This document shows, piece by piece, positions 1 to 8,420 of a stretch of DNA of 64,000 bases (within the stretch, counting starts at the first letter, position 1; each line of letters starts with the position of its first letter). Origin of the DNA: Bacteroidota bacterium. GTDB lineage: Bacteria > Bacteroidota > Bacteroidia > NORP154. The notes under the pieces are model-generated. The model was not told where the DNA came from. It was given only the letters and a program-made list of their open reading frames with translations, and ran no database searches. Both the position numbers and the translations under genes were made by a program. The stretch lies in assembly GCA_022572355.1 (NCBI GenBank), contig JACZWC010000019.1, positions 1 to 64,000 of the forward strand. Direction: 5' to 3'.

Positions 1-1
1 G

Positions 2-97
2 TGGTACAACAGGAAAAGAAGACATTCTGCTCTAGGTTATTTATCCCCTGAGCAGAAAGAACAAGTATTAATTAATCAACTTTTAAATGCAGCTTAA
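2..97 (+). mobile_element. IS3-family transposase OrfB, C-terminal end (partial at window edge)
   Basis: An open frame enters from the left edge and stops at TAA 95-97. Its 31 residues contain WYNRKRRHSALGYLSP, the characteristic C-terminal block of the DDE integrase-type OrfB of IS3/IS150-group elements (YN..R.HS.LGY.SP). The body of the transposase lies outside the window. It is followed by a probable terminal repeat and then directly by an interrupted hsdR gene, so this is the right end of an inserted element. Assignment to the IS3 family is confident; the subgroup is not. Confidence 0.88.
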
Positions 98-127
98 CTT
101 TTTGTCTGTTTTTTTGTTGCAAGTCCA
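98..127 (+). repeat. Probable right terminal inverted repeat of the IS3-family element
   Basis: The T-rich stretch after the transposase stop ends in TTGCAAGTCCA. IS3-family elements end 5'-TG...CA-3', so the outer end is placed at about 126-127. From 128 onward the DNA reads in frame as HsdR. The left repeat and the 3-4 bp target duplication are outside the window, so the boundary is inferred. Confidence 0.55.
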
Positions 128-2884
128 GTTAAGCACTTCGACAAAACGGTGGATTTGTTTTACCGCCAGCCTGCTTCGTCTTACAATGCCAAAGACCTTA
201 AAAAGTATAAATCCAATATCTTTTCAGTAACGCAGGAATTGGTCTATAGCAGCGATAATGCCAATCGCCTTGATCTCACCATTTTCTTAAACGGCATTCC
301 GGTTATCACCTGTGAGTTAAAAAATCCGTTGAGTGGGCAAACGGTATACAATGGCATTCGCCAATATCAAAACGACCGAGACCCCAAAGAAAAAATATTC
401 TCTTTTGCCCGTTGTATGGTTCATTTTACAGCCGATACCGAGTTGGTATTTATGACCACCCGGCTTAAAGGCAAAAAAACCTTCTTCCTGCCGTTCAACA
501 AAGGATTGAACCAAGGCCGGCCAACAGGTACTTTTGGTGCAGGAAACCCTGTAAATCCAAACGGTTTAAAAACGCATTACCTGTGGGAAGAAGTGCTGAC
601 CAAAGATTCATTAGCTAACATCATAGACAAGTTTGCCCAGGTAGTTGAAGAAACAGACGAAGACACCGGCAAGAAAAGTCGCAATATGATCTTTCCGCGT
701 TATCATCAGCTTACCGCAGTTCGCCAAATACTGCAACACGCCAGGAAAAACAGAGTTGGACATAAATACCTGGTTCAGCACTCTGCAGGTTCGGGCAAAT
801 CAAAGTCTATTGCCTGGCTGGCACATCAGCTACATGGCCTATTTGATACAACCGGTGAAACCCATTTGTTTGATTCGGTCATTGTCATTACGGACCGAAT
901 TGTACTGGATAAACAATTGAGTGAAGACATCAAACAGTTCTCACCCAAAAGAGGAATTGTAGAACACATTACCAGTGATGGCGGTAGCAAAACAAGCAAC
1001 CTGAGAGACGCACTTGCCAATCGGAAGAAAGTAATTATTTGTACCATTCAAACTTTCCCTTTCCTTTTGGATGAGATGGCAGATATGCCCGTCATGAATT
1101 TTGGAATTATCATAGATGAGGCACATAGCGGACAAAGTGGACAGACCTCTTCTAAAATGAATGCGGTTTTAGCAGACAAACACGAAGAAAGCGAACAAGA
1201 AGAAAAAACATTAGAAGATAAGATCAATGATTTGATTGAAAGCAGAAAAATGATAAAAAACGGTTCATACTTTGCCTTTACCGCTACACCTAAGAATAAA
1301 ACGCTGGAAACCTTTGGCGTAAAATCAGACCAGACCTACACGGATGAAAATGGAGAGATTAAGAACAAATTCTATGCTTTTCATGTCTATAGTATGAAGC
1401 AAGCTATTGAAGAAGAATTCATTTTGGATGTCTTGAAAAATTATACCACGTATAATTCATTCTACAAACTCATTAAATCCGTTGAAGACAATCCTGAATT
1501 TGATACCAAACAAGCCCAAAAGAAACTCCGTGCTTATGTAGAAGGACATGAATTTGCCATTGGTGAAAAAGCAAAAATTATGCTCGACCATTTTCACAGG
1601 GATGTCAGGCAACTGATTAATGGTGAAGCAAAAACAATGGTGGTAACGAAAGGCATTATTTCGGCCATCAAATACAAACACGCGTTTGACGCCTACCTAA
1701 AAGAAATCAAATCGCCCTACAAAGCAATCGTGGCATTTTCTGGTTCTAAAACCTACAAAGGTGTAGAATACACAGAAGTTGCCATGAATAACTTCAAAAC
1801 TTATAGAACGGATATTCCGAAGAACTTTAAGAAAAGTGAAAACCGCTTTTTAATTGTTGCAGAAAAGTACCAAACTGGCTTTGACGAGCCTTTGCTACAT
1901 ACCATGTATGTTGACAAGAAACTTGCAGGGGTACAAGCTGTACAGACCCTTTCTCGGTTGAACAGAGCCTGCAAACCTTACAAGAAAGATACCTTTGTCT
2001 TGGACTTCTTTAATGATGCCGAAGACATTAAAGAAGCATTTGAACCTTACTACACGGCTACTATCTTAAGTGAAGAAACCAATCCAAACAAACTCAATGA
2101 TTTAGTGGACTCGTTGGAAGTGTTTGAGGTTTACAGCGAATTTCAGATTGATGATTTCTTTGAAAAATACCTGAACGGAGAAGAACGCACCAAGCTTGAT
2201 CCAATTATTGACAGTTCGGCAAACATCTTTAAAAATGACTTGACCATTGACCAGCAAATTGACTTTAAAGTAAAAGCCAAATCTTTTCTAAGGGTTTACA
2301 GTTATTTAGGTAAGATTCTTGATTTCAATAATCAAGAATGGGAAAAGTTGTTTTGGTATTTGAAGTTCTTGGTTCCTAAACTTTTCATTGAGCACACAGA
2401 CGATTTAGCAGAAGGCATTTTGGAAAGCATTGATATGGACAGTTATCGCCCGTCAAAAGAAAGCACACAGAACATAAGTTTGGCGGCAGAACCGGGAGAG
2501 GTTGACCCGATTCCAGTTGACGTGAAAGGCGGCAAATCGGAACCTGATTTAGATACTTTAGAAAATATCCTGAGCGCTTTCAATCAACGCTTTGGCGATA
2601 TAGAATGGTCTGATAAAGACAAAGTGCGTCAGATATTAACCAAGCAGCTTCCCGATGAAATGAAAGCCAGTAAGGAGATTATGGATGCCATACAACACTC
2701 CGATAAGCAAAACGCCAAAATTTCATCAGACAAAAAACTGGAAGAATTGATGCAACAATACCTGTTTAGCCAAACAGAAATATTCAAAAAGTTTACAACA
2801 GACAAAGACTTTCAGCGGAGGTATAAAGAATACATGTTTGACTTATTGGTGGATTCAAGAAATCAAAGTGGGATTAATCCGTAA
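128..2884 (+). pseudogene. hsdR: Type I restriction enzyme subunit R, 5'-truncated by the IS insertion
   Basis: HsdR is the translocating helicase/endonuclease of type I restriction systems. The frame reads VKHFDKTVDLFYRQPASS from base 128, directly abutting the IS end; the first possible start is GTG 149. Numbered from 149, the PD-(D/E)xK nuclease core is D42, E56 and K58 (CELKNP), Walker A is AGSGKS at 213-218, the DEAH box is at 323-326, followed by FTATP and a motif VI-like QTLSRLNRA. The remaining 911 residues compare with a usual length of about 1000 or more, so roughly the first 100 residues are missing. No hsdM or hsdS is in the window. A short protein from GTG 149 could still be made, but the nuclease domain would lack its N-terminal part. 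Confidence 0.87.
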
Positions 2885-2929
2885 GGGTAATGATTCAAAG
2901 CTATCAAGATAAAAAAGAAATTTAAAAAA

Positions 2930-3016
2930 ATGCCACACGTACAAATGGAAAGAAAACGAGACGAAATAAAAGTAGAAAAGAAAGCACGGGCATACAACAA
3001 CGGCTATACCCAATAA
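2930..3016 (+). other. 28-codon ORF running into an attC-like site (doubtful gene)
   Basis: ATG 2930 opens a 28-residue frame ending KARAYNNGYTQ. The last codons are the left arm of the attC-like hairpin, so the peptide end is dictated by the recombination site. It is lysine-rich and has no recognisable domain. It may be the leftover 3' end of a lost cassette gene. Weak as a gene; recorded because the overlap of coding end and recombination site recurs in the next two cassettes. Confidence 0.25.
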
Positions 3017-3120
3017 AGGTTTTAATGGTAAAAGGAAAGCAAATGCAAGTAATTAAAATTAGCAATAAATTGAAACGGAAGTGCTTCGTAAACCCTTACT
3101 GCACATAGCCAAACCGTCAG
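2994..3120 (+). other. attC-like recombination site (a)
   Basis: The left arm GGCTATACCCAATAAAGG (3002-3019) pairs with right arm CCCTTACTGCACATAGCC (3093-3110) at about 13 of 18 positions, separated by about 70 bases. The site starts near ACAAC (2994-2998) and ends ACCGTCAG, a one-base variant of the GTTRRRY right core site. This arrangement (short complementary core boxes around a long imperfect stem) is that of integron attC sites. Confidence 0.6.
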
Positions 3121-3225
3121 ACTGTGCATTAACCAACAGAACGAAAAAAGTTAGTGTTGATAATCAGACACTTACAAATCAAAAATGACTCGAAATGGTA
3201 GTTAATACACAGACTCCCGTTGGCA
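3116..3225 (+). other. attC-like recombination site (b), no ORF of its own
   Basis: The left arm AGACTGTGCATTAACC (3119-3134) pairs with the right arm at 3197-3215 (ending TTAATACACAGACT) around a loop that itself holds AGTGT...ACACT. It ends CCC-GTTGGC, supplying the right core for the next cassette. The right flank CACAGACTCCCGTT recurs exactly at 7721-7734 before another cassette. Confidence 0.55.
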
Positions 3226-3915
3226 GCCATATGAAAAGACGACTTTGAAGAAGTTTTTAATTATATCAAGTTTGATGGTCATTAGTAGATTCTATGACGT
3301 ATTTACGACTTACAAATACATCCCTGACCTGAAAGGAGAAACAAACCCAATGATTTCTGTTTTCAATTTTGGGTGGACAGGCGCACTGACGGTTCAAATA
3401 TTAGTTTTATGCTTCTTGACTTACACCGTATACATTTATTGCTTTAAGACTGTAGAGACCATTGACATTGACGAAAAAAACACCTTGAGAGAGTTCGTTT
3501 CAATTTTTCACTTCAACACACCTAATGACTTTCTGAAAATACTCTACAAACTGCCGACCAACAAACACTCATTTCTGTATTCAATGGGAGCAATTGTTCC
3601 AAAAGCATTGATAATAATCAGCTTGACAGTTGGGACTTCTACGACAATGTTGATTTTCAACGAGTACTATCGGACAATATATCGAGAGTATCACATCCCG
3701 ACATTTCTGTACCTGACAATTATTGTGGTTATAATTACCTTGACAGTGGACTTTTACAAACAGGAAAGACAAAAAGGAATAAAAAATACGGCTGCCAACA
3801 AAGTTCAAAAAACACAGGGCTGACAGTGGTTTTCGAGAGTTCGTTGCTCTTTTGCAACATTCTTCCCGGTGGACAGGCACGTAGCTTTTAAGCCCTGCGA
3901 TTTTTGCACAGTCCG
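3220..3915 (+). mobile_element. Integron-like gene cassette 1
   Basis: Bounded by G|TTGGCAGCC (3219-3228) and G|TTAGCG (3915-3921). The cassette start box GTTGGCAGCC has its exact 10-base reverse complement GGCTGCCAAC at 3790-3799, as expected for the R' and R'' core sites that meet in the excised circle. One ORF is carried in the forward direction. About 696 bp. Confidence 0.72.
3245..3823 (+). CDS. Small integral membrane protein, DUF5658-like (cassette gene)
   Basis: 192 residues with three to four hydrophobic spans (about 1-16, 43-66, 113-137, 149-168). The N-terminal pattern SRFYDVFTTY...ETNPM, with a residue pair followed by D-x-x-T and a later ETNP, resembles DUF5658-type membrane proteins; this is a motif impression only and no function is assigned. 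The start is TTG 3245: the ATG at 3231 meets a stop after five codons. The last codons (from 3790) form the left arm of the attC-like site, so the C-terminal tail NTAANKVQKTQG is probably not under functional constraint. It is the only gene of its cassette and no promoter is evident. Confidence 0.6.
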   Translation: MKKFLIISSLMVISRFYDVFTTYKYIPDLKGETNPMISVFNFGWTGALTVQILVLCFLTYTVYIYCFKTVETIDIDEKNTLREFVSIFHFNTPNDFLKILYKLPTNKHSFLYSMGAIVPKALIIISLTVGTSTTMLIFNEYYRTIYREYHIPTFLYLTIIVVIITLTVDFYKQERQKGIKNTAANKVQKTQG

Positions 3916-3921
3916 TTAGCG
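3790..3921 (+). other. attC-like recombination site of cassette 1
   Basis: R'' box GGCTGCCAAC at 3790-3799 and R' GTTAGCG at 3915-3921. Between them AAAAAACACAGGGCT (from about 3809) pairs with AGCCCTGCGATTTTT (3891-3905). About 132 bp, at the upper end of the usual attC range. The left end overlaps the 3' end of the membrane-protein gene. Confidence 0.68.
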
Positions 3922-4885
3922 TCAGTCTATCTGCCTTAACGAACATCAAAAGCAATGAAAGGAGTAGTTAATATAATCTTGTATTTCATTGTCATATTAA
4001 TTGTGACCCTACTTTTAAGTTGTACCACAAAGATTAAGTTAGCGTATAAATATTTCCTAACCCCTTGTCCATGCGATGTTCCAGAAATACAATCTGATTT
4101 CCCTCAACATTTTCTTAGGGTTAATTTAAATGATTATCTATCACAGTTAAATTCCTACAAGAATTTCAGAATAGATACTTTACAAACAATAATTTATGCC
4201 GGAACAGAATTCCCAATTACAAGAATTTTATTCAAAGGAAGTGAAGCCAAATTAAGACTTTTGATATTTGCAGGGGTTCATGGTAATGAATCGGGTGGTG
4301 TATTGTCTATTCCGATACTAATGGATTCAATTTCCACGAATCCAACTAGATATATGAATTGGGAGGTACAGGTTATTACCCCCATTAATCCAGTGGGGTT
4401 ACAATTTATGTCTAGATACAATGAAAATGGATGCGATTTAAATCGAAAAATTAAAAAATCCAATCAACCGGGTATCCTGTTGCAAAAGGAAGTAATTAGA
4501 GAATTTAAACCTGACTTCTTAATTACTCTCCATGAATCGCCATCACGGGGTTATTTCATTTTCCCCGGTGTCCACGTTCAAAAAGATTTGATCCAAAGAA
4601 TACTGGAACATCTCGAAAAAAATGGAATTGAATTAGCAACTGTGGACTATTTTGGAAGGAAGTTGAAGCCTCCCGGAATTTCAAATACGAATAAGGGATA
4701 TTTGAATATTCTAAAAAATATTATTCGCCTACAGCCACTGGCAGATTATACAGATGAAAATAAAATCCCTTCATTAACCCCTGAAAGTGGCTGGCAATCT
4801 GAAGATCTCAAACAAAGAGTTAACAGTCATGTATTTTTAATAAATGCTGTGATTGACAACTTTGGTAATAGGAACTGATGCGAAC
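3916..4885 (+). mobile_element. Integron-like gene cassette 2, right end decayed
   Basis: Starts at TTAGCGTCAG (3916). CTGATGCGAAC at 4875-4885 matches the expected reverse complement CTGACGCTAAC at 9 of 11 positions and overlaps the stop codon of the cassette gene, as in cassette 1. The downstream half of its attC is not recognisable; the DNA runs into a remnant of a T9SS gene, so the cassette's right side has been lost or replaced. Confidence 0.55.
3955..4878 (+). CDS. Lipoprotein, M14-like zinc carboxypeptidase / AstE-AspA-type hydrolase
   Basis: 307 residues. An N-terminal hydrophobic segment ends LLLSCTT, a lipobox placing the protein on a membrane surface. The zinc-binding pattern is visible as AGVHGNESGG (His and Glu, about 103-112), the substrate-arginine region CDLNRKI, and a second zinc His in LITLHES. 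This is the order seen in succinylglutamate desuccinylase/aspartoacylase and M14 carboxypeptidases, which remove a C-terminal residue or cleave an N-acyl amino acid. The C-terminal half is not further assignable. Substrate is unknown. It starts at ATG 3955, 40 bp into its cassette, and its stop lies inside the R'' box. Confidence 0.72.
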   Translation: MKGVVNIILYFIVILIVTLLLSCTTKIKLAYKYFLTPCPCDVPEIQSDFPQHFLRVNLNDYLSQLNSYKNFRIDTLQTIIYAGTEFPITRILFKGSEAKLRLLIFAGVHGNESGGVLSIPILMDSISTNPTRYMNWEVQVITPINPVGLQFMSRYNENGCDLNRKIKKSNQPGILLQKEVIREFKPDFLITLHESPSRGYFIFPGVHVQKDLIQRILEHLEKNGIELATVDYFGRKLKPPGISNTNKGYLNILKNIIRLQPLADYTDENKIPSLTPESGWQSEDLKQRVNSHVFLINAVIDNFGNRN

Positions 4886-4954
4886 AGGCAATATAGCAAA
4901 TGGGGGAGCGTATTGTTGGCTTTATAGTTTAATCTTAATTGGAATTGCAGCAAA

Positions 4955-5037
4955 GTTCCATCGGGGGTATACATTTACCGGTCTATATTGATGATGAATT
5001 ATTCTTTTCAGATAAACTCATTAAATTAGCTGACTGA
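4955..5037 (+). pseudogene. Remnant of a T9SS type A sorting domain (frameshifted)
   Basis: Two overlapping frames give the end of a typical sorting domain: VPSGVYIYRS (4955-4984) and, one frame on, IDDELFFSDKLIKLAD plus stop (4987-5037). The pattern GVYIYR...SDKLIKL is how many Bacteroidota T9SS cargo proteins end. Nothing upstream extends it. It is the broken tail of a lost secreted-protein gene and marks a rearrangement at the end of cassette 2. Confidence 0.6.
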
Positions 5038-5131
5038 GTAATGGGCAACGATTGCATAACATTGTGCAAAATCAGCTCTCAGCTATTGCGGTTGTATACT
5101 CAGCTTACACTGATTTCAGATCCACGTAAGT

Positions 5132-6379
5132 TTATTGAAAAATCAATTTCTCCCTACTTACTATTTTCCCGCTGTGAGGTTCAGATATTTGCAAAAAGAA
5201 CATCCCCACACCTATATCCGAACTCTTAATAAGCAGGTGGTTATTGTGTAATTCATAAAGTCCTACGATTCTTCCCGACGGATCAAAAATTTCCAATGTA
5301 TAATGCTTGATTTCCATGTCATTTATGGAAACATTGATCAGATCATGTGAGGGATTTGGAAATATCTTTACCCAGGCATTATCTAAACCTCTATTAGGGC
5401 TAGTAACCACGAACCCAGTATCACAAAGGGTATTTTCAAACAGAAAATCCCTGATCGCGGTGACCGTGGAATCCATATATAAACTTGCAGGAGGATCTGG
5501 AAAAAGAAAAGGTACATGGCCGGCTCCTTCAAAGGATCTCAGGGAGTGGGTATGCCCTATATTCACCGTTCGTTCGTGGATAAAACCACTCCCAAGCAAC
5601 ATTCCTTCAACCGACTGGCCCGTTGTATCTGTATAGTAGGGCACCAGGTCATCAGCTGTTCCATGGGCGCTCACGATGATCGGGTCACCCGGCTGTATCC
5701 ATAAGGTATCCGCCAGGGCGCCGCATAGGTTAATCACGCCCTTCACATCGGATGAATAACCTGGATTTCCACTTACACCTTCGGGGCCGCCAACTTCAAG
5801 AACAGCATTGATTGCCCATTGCGGCGGTGGATTTGTGGAAATGTTGTCCTTAAAATAGGCCAGGTTAAGCGCTATGAATGCGCCTGCAGACACCCCGCCT
5901 ACAAATATCTGGGTGGTGTCAATTCTCCATGTATTGCTTGTAGCGGCATCCTTATAGAAAAATCTGACGGCAGCCCGCATATCCTGGATACCGCGAAACA
6001 ATGCTTTCAGTTGATTGGTATCGCTGTCATTTCCATTTTCAAAACCAAGGCGATAGTCTATGGTCGCCGTCACATAACCACGCGCTGCAAATTCATCACA
6101 CAATATCCTGATGTCAGGGCTGTCTTTGAATCCGAAAGTGAAGCTCCCGCCAAAAGCCAGAATTATCAATGGCCTTCTCGGAAGGGCATCTGAATCAGGC
6201 TGGAAGATGTGCATGTCGAGGTCGATCGTATCGCCATCGAACTCTGCATTTCTCCCGAAGTTGATATTCTGGGTTTCAATAACATTGAAAATGCGGTCAT
6301 AATACCTTCCCTCACATTGGGCTGTAGCATTAGAGCCGATAAATGCAAATGCTAAAATGAGTAGTGAATATTTATTCAT
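5132..6379 (-). CDS. Secreted alpha/beta-hydrolase (carboxylesterase-like) with T9SS sorting domain
   Basis: 415 residues. Signal peptide about 1-20 (ending SNATAQ). The hydrolase domain covers about 40-325: oxyanion-hole-type FGGSF at 76-80, nucleophile elbow GVSAG with Ser164, an Asp in ADDLVPYYTD and a His in GAGHVPF, matching a carboxylesterase/BD-FAE-like triad. A T9SS type A sorting domain follows (about 335-415: FPNPSHDLINVSI ... GMFFLQI ... REKLIFQ). Export by Sec and then T9SS is therefore expected. It is transcribed against the flanking cassette genes and has no cassette-type ends. Substrate unknown. Confidence 0.82.
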   Translation of the reverse strand: MNKYSLLILAFAFIGSNATAQCEGRYYDRIFNVIETQNINFGRNAEFDGDTIDLDMHIFQPDSDALPRRPLIILAFGGSFTFGFKDSPDIRILCDEFAARGYVTATIDYRLGFENGNDSDTNQLKALFRGIQDMRAAVRFFYKDAATSNTWRIDTTQIFVGGVSAGAFIALNLAYFKDNISTNPPPQWAINAVLEVGGPEGVSGNPGYSSDVKGVINLCGALADTLWIQPGDPIIVSAHGTADDLVPYYTDTTGQSVEGMLLGSGFIHERTVNIGHTHSLRSFEGAGHVPFLFPDPPASLYMDSTVTAIRDFLFENTLCDTGFVVTSPNRGLDNAWVKIFPNPSHDLINVSINDMEIKHYTLEIFDPSGRIVGLYELHNNHLLIKSSDIGVGMFFLQISEPHSGKIVSREKLIFQ

Positions 6380-6938
6380 GAAGGAATATTTTCATTCAGT
6401 GTTCGACCGGTTGCCAGGTAAGACAAATGCTATAAACTATTTATTTCTTGTACGTGCGCCTCTAAGTTACAAAATCTCTTAAATCGTCGCCCCGATTGCC
6501 GTAGTTTCCCTCAAAAACGGGGTCAATCTGGGGTATAATTTTTATTTTGGAGTAAAAGGTAGGCAGGGTAAACCGGCGTGAGCTTGCGCGGAAATCCGTG
6601 CAAGCCTGGTGTGTTATATTTATATAACGAATTTTGTTATACAACAAAAAAGGGCCCTCGCTGAACACGAAAACCCCTTTAAGTTGAAGACCGACCGACT
6701 AAAGAAGGCCCCAGTTTGTTAACGGTAAATTAAGGGAAAAGGATTGAAATATCAAAGAAAAAAGTGAATGAATTGATATAAAAAGGCGAAGCCATGCCTG
6801 CACTGCGTTTCGGTCTCCGGCGGCCAAAGCCTCTGGCGACGGCACGCAGACAGGCCTGCGCGTAACTTGTAGCTACGTTATCTAAGGTGATACGTTATTG
6901 CGCAGATTACAATTAGTAGCAGCTGACACCGGAGATGT
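6380..6938. other. Non-coding accessory DNA with GC-rich palindrome and attC-like hairpin
   Basis: No convincing gene. The AT-rich first part is the upstream region of the esterase. At 6793-6858 a GC-rich inverted repeat pairs GCCTGCACTGCGT with ACGCAGACAGGC. Immediately after, CTGCGCGTAAC (6856-6866) pairs with GTTATTGCGCAG (6894-6905), giving core-like boxes TAAC/GTTA around a short loop. It resembles a shortened attC site but is only about 50 bp, below the normal size, so it is kept as a weak candidate. Confidence 0.35.
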
Positions 6939-6973
6939 AATCCGATAGCTCCCGATAGTTATCGGGACGGATG
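6939..6973 (+). repeat. Left copy of a perfect 35-bp inverted repeat
   Basis: Contains TCCCGATAGTTATCGGGA, itself palindromic. The whole 35 bases recur as the exact reverse complement at 7611-7645. The pair brackets the IS1182-like transposase remnant. Confidence 0.85.
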
Positions 6974-7708
6974 AATGTGTTGGCAGACAAAGGATATCAC
7001 TCGGGCAGAGAACTCAAGGCCTGTGAAGAGTTAGGGGTTACCACATTTATTTCCCAAAAAGAATCCAGCTCCATTAAAAAGAATCCTGCCTTTGCTATGC
7101 AGAGCTTTATGTATGATGAAAAACATGACACTTACACTTGTCCCGCTAGAGAGGCCATGCATACAAATGGCAGGTGGTACAACAAAAAACTAAAGAATAG
7201 CCGACAATCATACCTGGTAAAACACTACAAAACCAAAGCCTGTGAAGGCTGTAAGCTAAGAGCACAGTGTACTACCAATAAACTGGGTAGGCTTATCGAA
7301 AGAACAGAGTACCAGCAATACGTAGATCGAAATAACAACAGGGTCTAAGACCCCGAATATTACAGGCAAAGGCAACAGATTATTGAACACCAGTTTGGAA
7401 CGCTAAAGAGGCAATGGCATTTTGATTATGTGCTCATCAAAGGAAAGGAAAAGGTGCTTGGAGAGATCTATTTGGCTTTTACCGGTTACAATCTCAAAAG
7501 ATCCTTAACGATTCTGGGATTTGATCTGCTGATGAGCAAAATAGCTGCTCATGTATCCTTTTTTGTCCAGAAATACCTGCTATTCCTCGATAGAATAGCC
7601 GTTGCACCTTCATCCGTCCCGATAACTATCGGGAGCTATCGGATTGCAAGTCGTTATATCGCTCAAGTTATTAATTCAACCGGCTTTGTTCGTTTTTCAA
7701 TATCTTAG
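6971..7708 (+). pseudogene. IS1182-like DDE transposase, 5'-truncated with an internal stop
   Basis: The frame opens with MNVLADKGYHSGRELKACEE and includes a Cys cluster TYTCPAREAMH ... KACEGCKLRAQCTT, then TAA at 7346-7348, after which the same frame continues DPEYYRQRQQIIEHQFGTLK and KIAAHVSFF. The DKGYDS-like block, CPAG-like block and C-GC-LR-QC cluster followed by E..FG.LK match the C-terminal half of IS1182-family DDE transposases. The first half of the protein is absent and the in-frame stop kills the rest, so the element cannot move by itself. The last residues (from 7611) are read through the right-hand inverted repeat and are not transposase. Confidence 0.82.
7611..7645 (-). repeat. 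Right copy of the perfect 35-bp inverted repeat
   Basis: Exact reverse complement of 6939-6973. The two copies are identical over all 35 bases although the transposase between them has decayed. Confidence 0.85.
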
Positions 7709-7741
7709 TGGAGGTTATTGCACAGACTCCCGTTACAAACC
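7700..7741 (+). other. Right half of an attC-like site preceding cassette 3
   Basis: GGTTATTGCACAGACTCCC-GTTACAAACC. The segment CACAGACTCCCGTT is identical to 3208-3221 and the part to its left is similar. The left arm expected for the stem is not found, probably because the transposase remnant was inserted or DNA was deleted. Confidence 0.45.
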
Positions 7742-8338
7742 ATAAAATGAAGAAGTCCATAACTTGCTTTTCAATTTTGATCCTACTTTTAATTTCAGGT
7801 TGCTCTGAAACAAAATATAACTGTCAATCGGACAAGCCAAAGCAATTAATCGGTGATTTTAGCAGTTATCAAACACTTATAGATTTCGAAACACTCCTAA
7901 ATGAAAAAGCGGACACATTAATCGTTTTTGAAAATTCGAGACTTTCTGATAGCGATACTAGACCAGAGTTTAGTATTTATACAGTGATTATTCCAAATTT
8001 TACTATGACAATTGGAAACGGAAAATTAAGAGCTAGTTTTTACAACGATAGATTAATGTCAGTCTGGTTTTATCCAGATGATATTTCAGAATTTGAAGAG
8101 ATACTAAATTCTAAATATGGCATATCTCTAAACGAAAATGAAACTATAATTACAGATTGTGTGAAAATCCATAAATGGAAAGACTTTGAAGGAAATATAT
8201 ATTTTGGCTGGACAGACTTGAAACTCAGTAATGATCAAAATAGTTGGATTTCTAAATATGCATAGTAAATAACGGTTTGTAACAATCGCTAAAAAATCAT
8301 AGCCACCCTGCGGTATGGCAACGCTTTTTAGCGTAACG
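7733..8338 (+). mobile_element. Integron-like gene cassette 3
   Basis: GTTACAAACC (7732-7741) at the start and its exact reverse complement GGTTTGTAAC (8274-8283) at the end, followed by a compact attC-like stem and the next core G|TTAGTG at 8338. 606 bp with one ORF in the forward direction. This is the cleanest cassette of the series. Confidence 0.78.
7747..8265 (+). CDS. Lipoprotein of unknown function (cassette gene)
   Basis: 172 residues from ATG 7747, which lies 5 bases after the start-box. Signal peptide with lipobox LLISGCSE gives a lipoprotein acylated near residue 17. No domain is recognised in the remainder, which is rich in Asp, Asn and aromatic residues and predicted extracytoplasmic. 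Longer upstream readings would start inside the attC-like site and are rejected. Single gene of its cassette; stop at 8263-8265, 8 bases before the R'' box. Confidence 0.6.
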   Translation: MKKSITCFSILILLLISGCSETKYNCQSDKPKQLIGDFSSYQTLIDFETLLNEKADTLIVFENSRLSDSDTRPEFSIYTVIIPNFTMTIGNGKLRASFYNDRLMSVWFYPDDISEFEEILNSKYGISLNENETIITDCVKIHKWKDFEGNIYFGWTDLKLSNDQNSWISKYA

Positions 8339-8344
8339 TTAGTG
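8274..8344 (+). other. attC-like recombination site of cassette 3
   Basis: 71 bp: R'' GGTTTGTAAC, then CGCTAAAAA (8287-8295) pairing perfectly with TTTTTAGCG (8325-8333), an inner GCCA...TGGC stem (8302-8305 with 8316-8319), and R' GTTAGTG (8338-8344). Size and order R''-L''-loop-L'-R' are those of a typical attC site. Confidence 0.78.
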
Positions 8345-8420
8345 CCACTTATCAATAAGCACTTTAATTAATGCCTTTAATAATAGAAACTAAGAAATCA
8401 ATGAAATCAGGAGATAAATT

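Noticed and set aside
7430-7708. Independent 92-residue gene
   Set aside because: It is the continuation of the IS1182-like transposase after an in-frame TAA, and its last part is the inverted repeat.
7708-7746. Upstream 13-codon start for the cassette 3 lipoprotein
   Set aside because: It would translate the attC-like site and displace the signal peptide, which begins cleanly at ATG 7747.
3219-8344. Cassette boxes read as terminal inverted repeats of transposons
   Set aside because: The box pairs are only 9-11 bp, differ between segments, enclose no transposase, and each adjoins an attC-like stem ending in the next box, which fits cassettes better.
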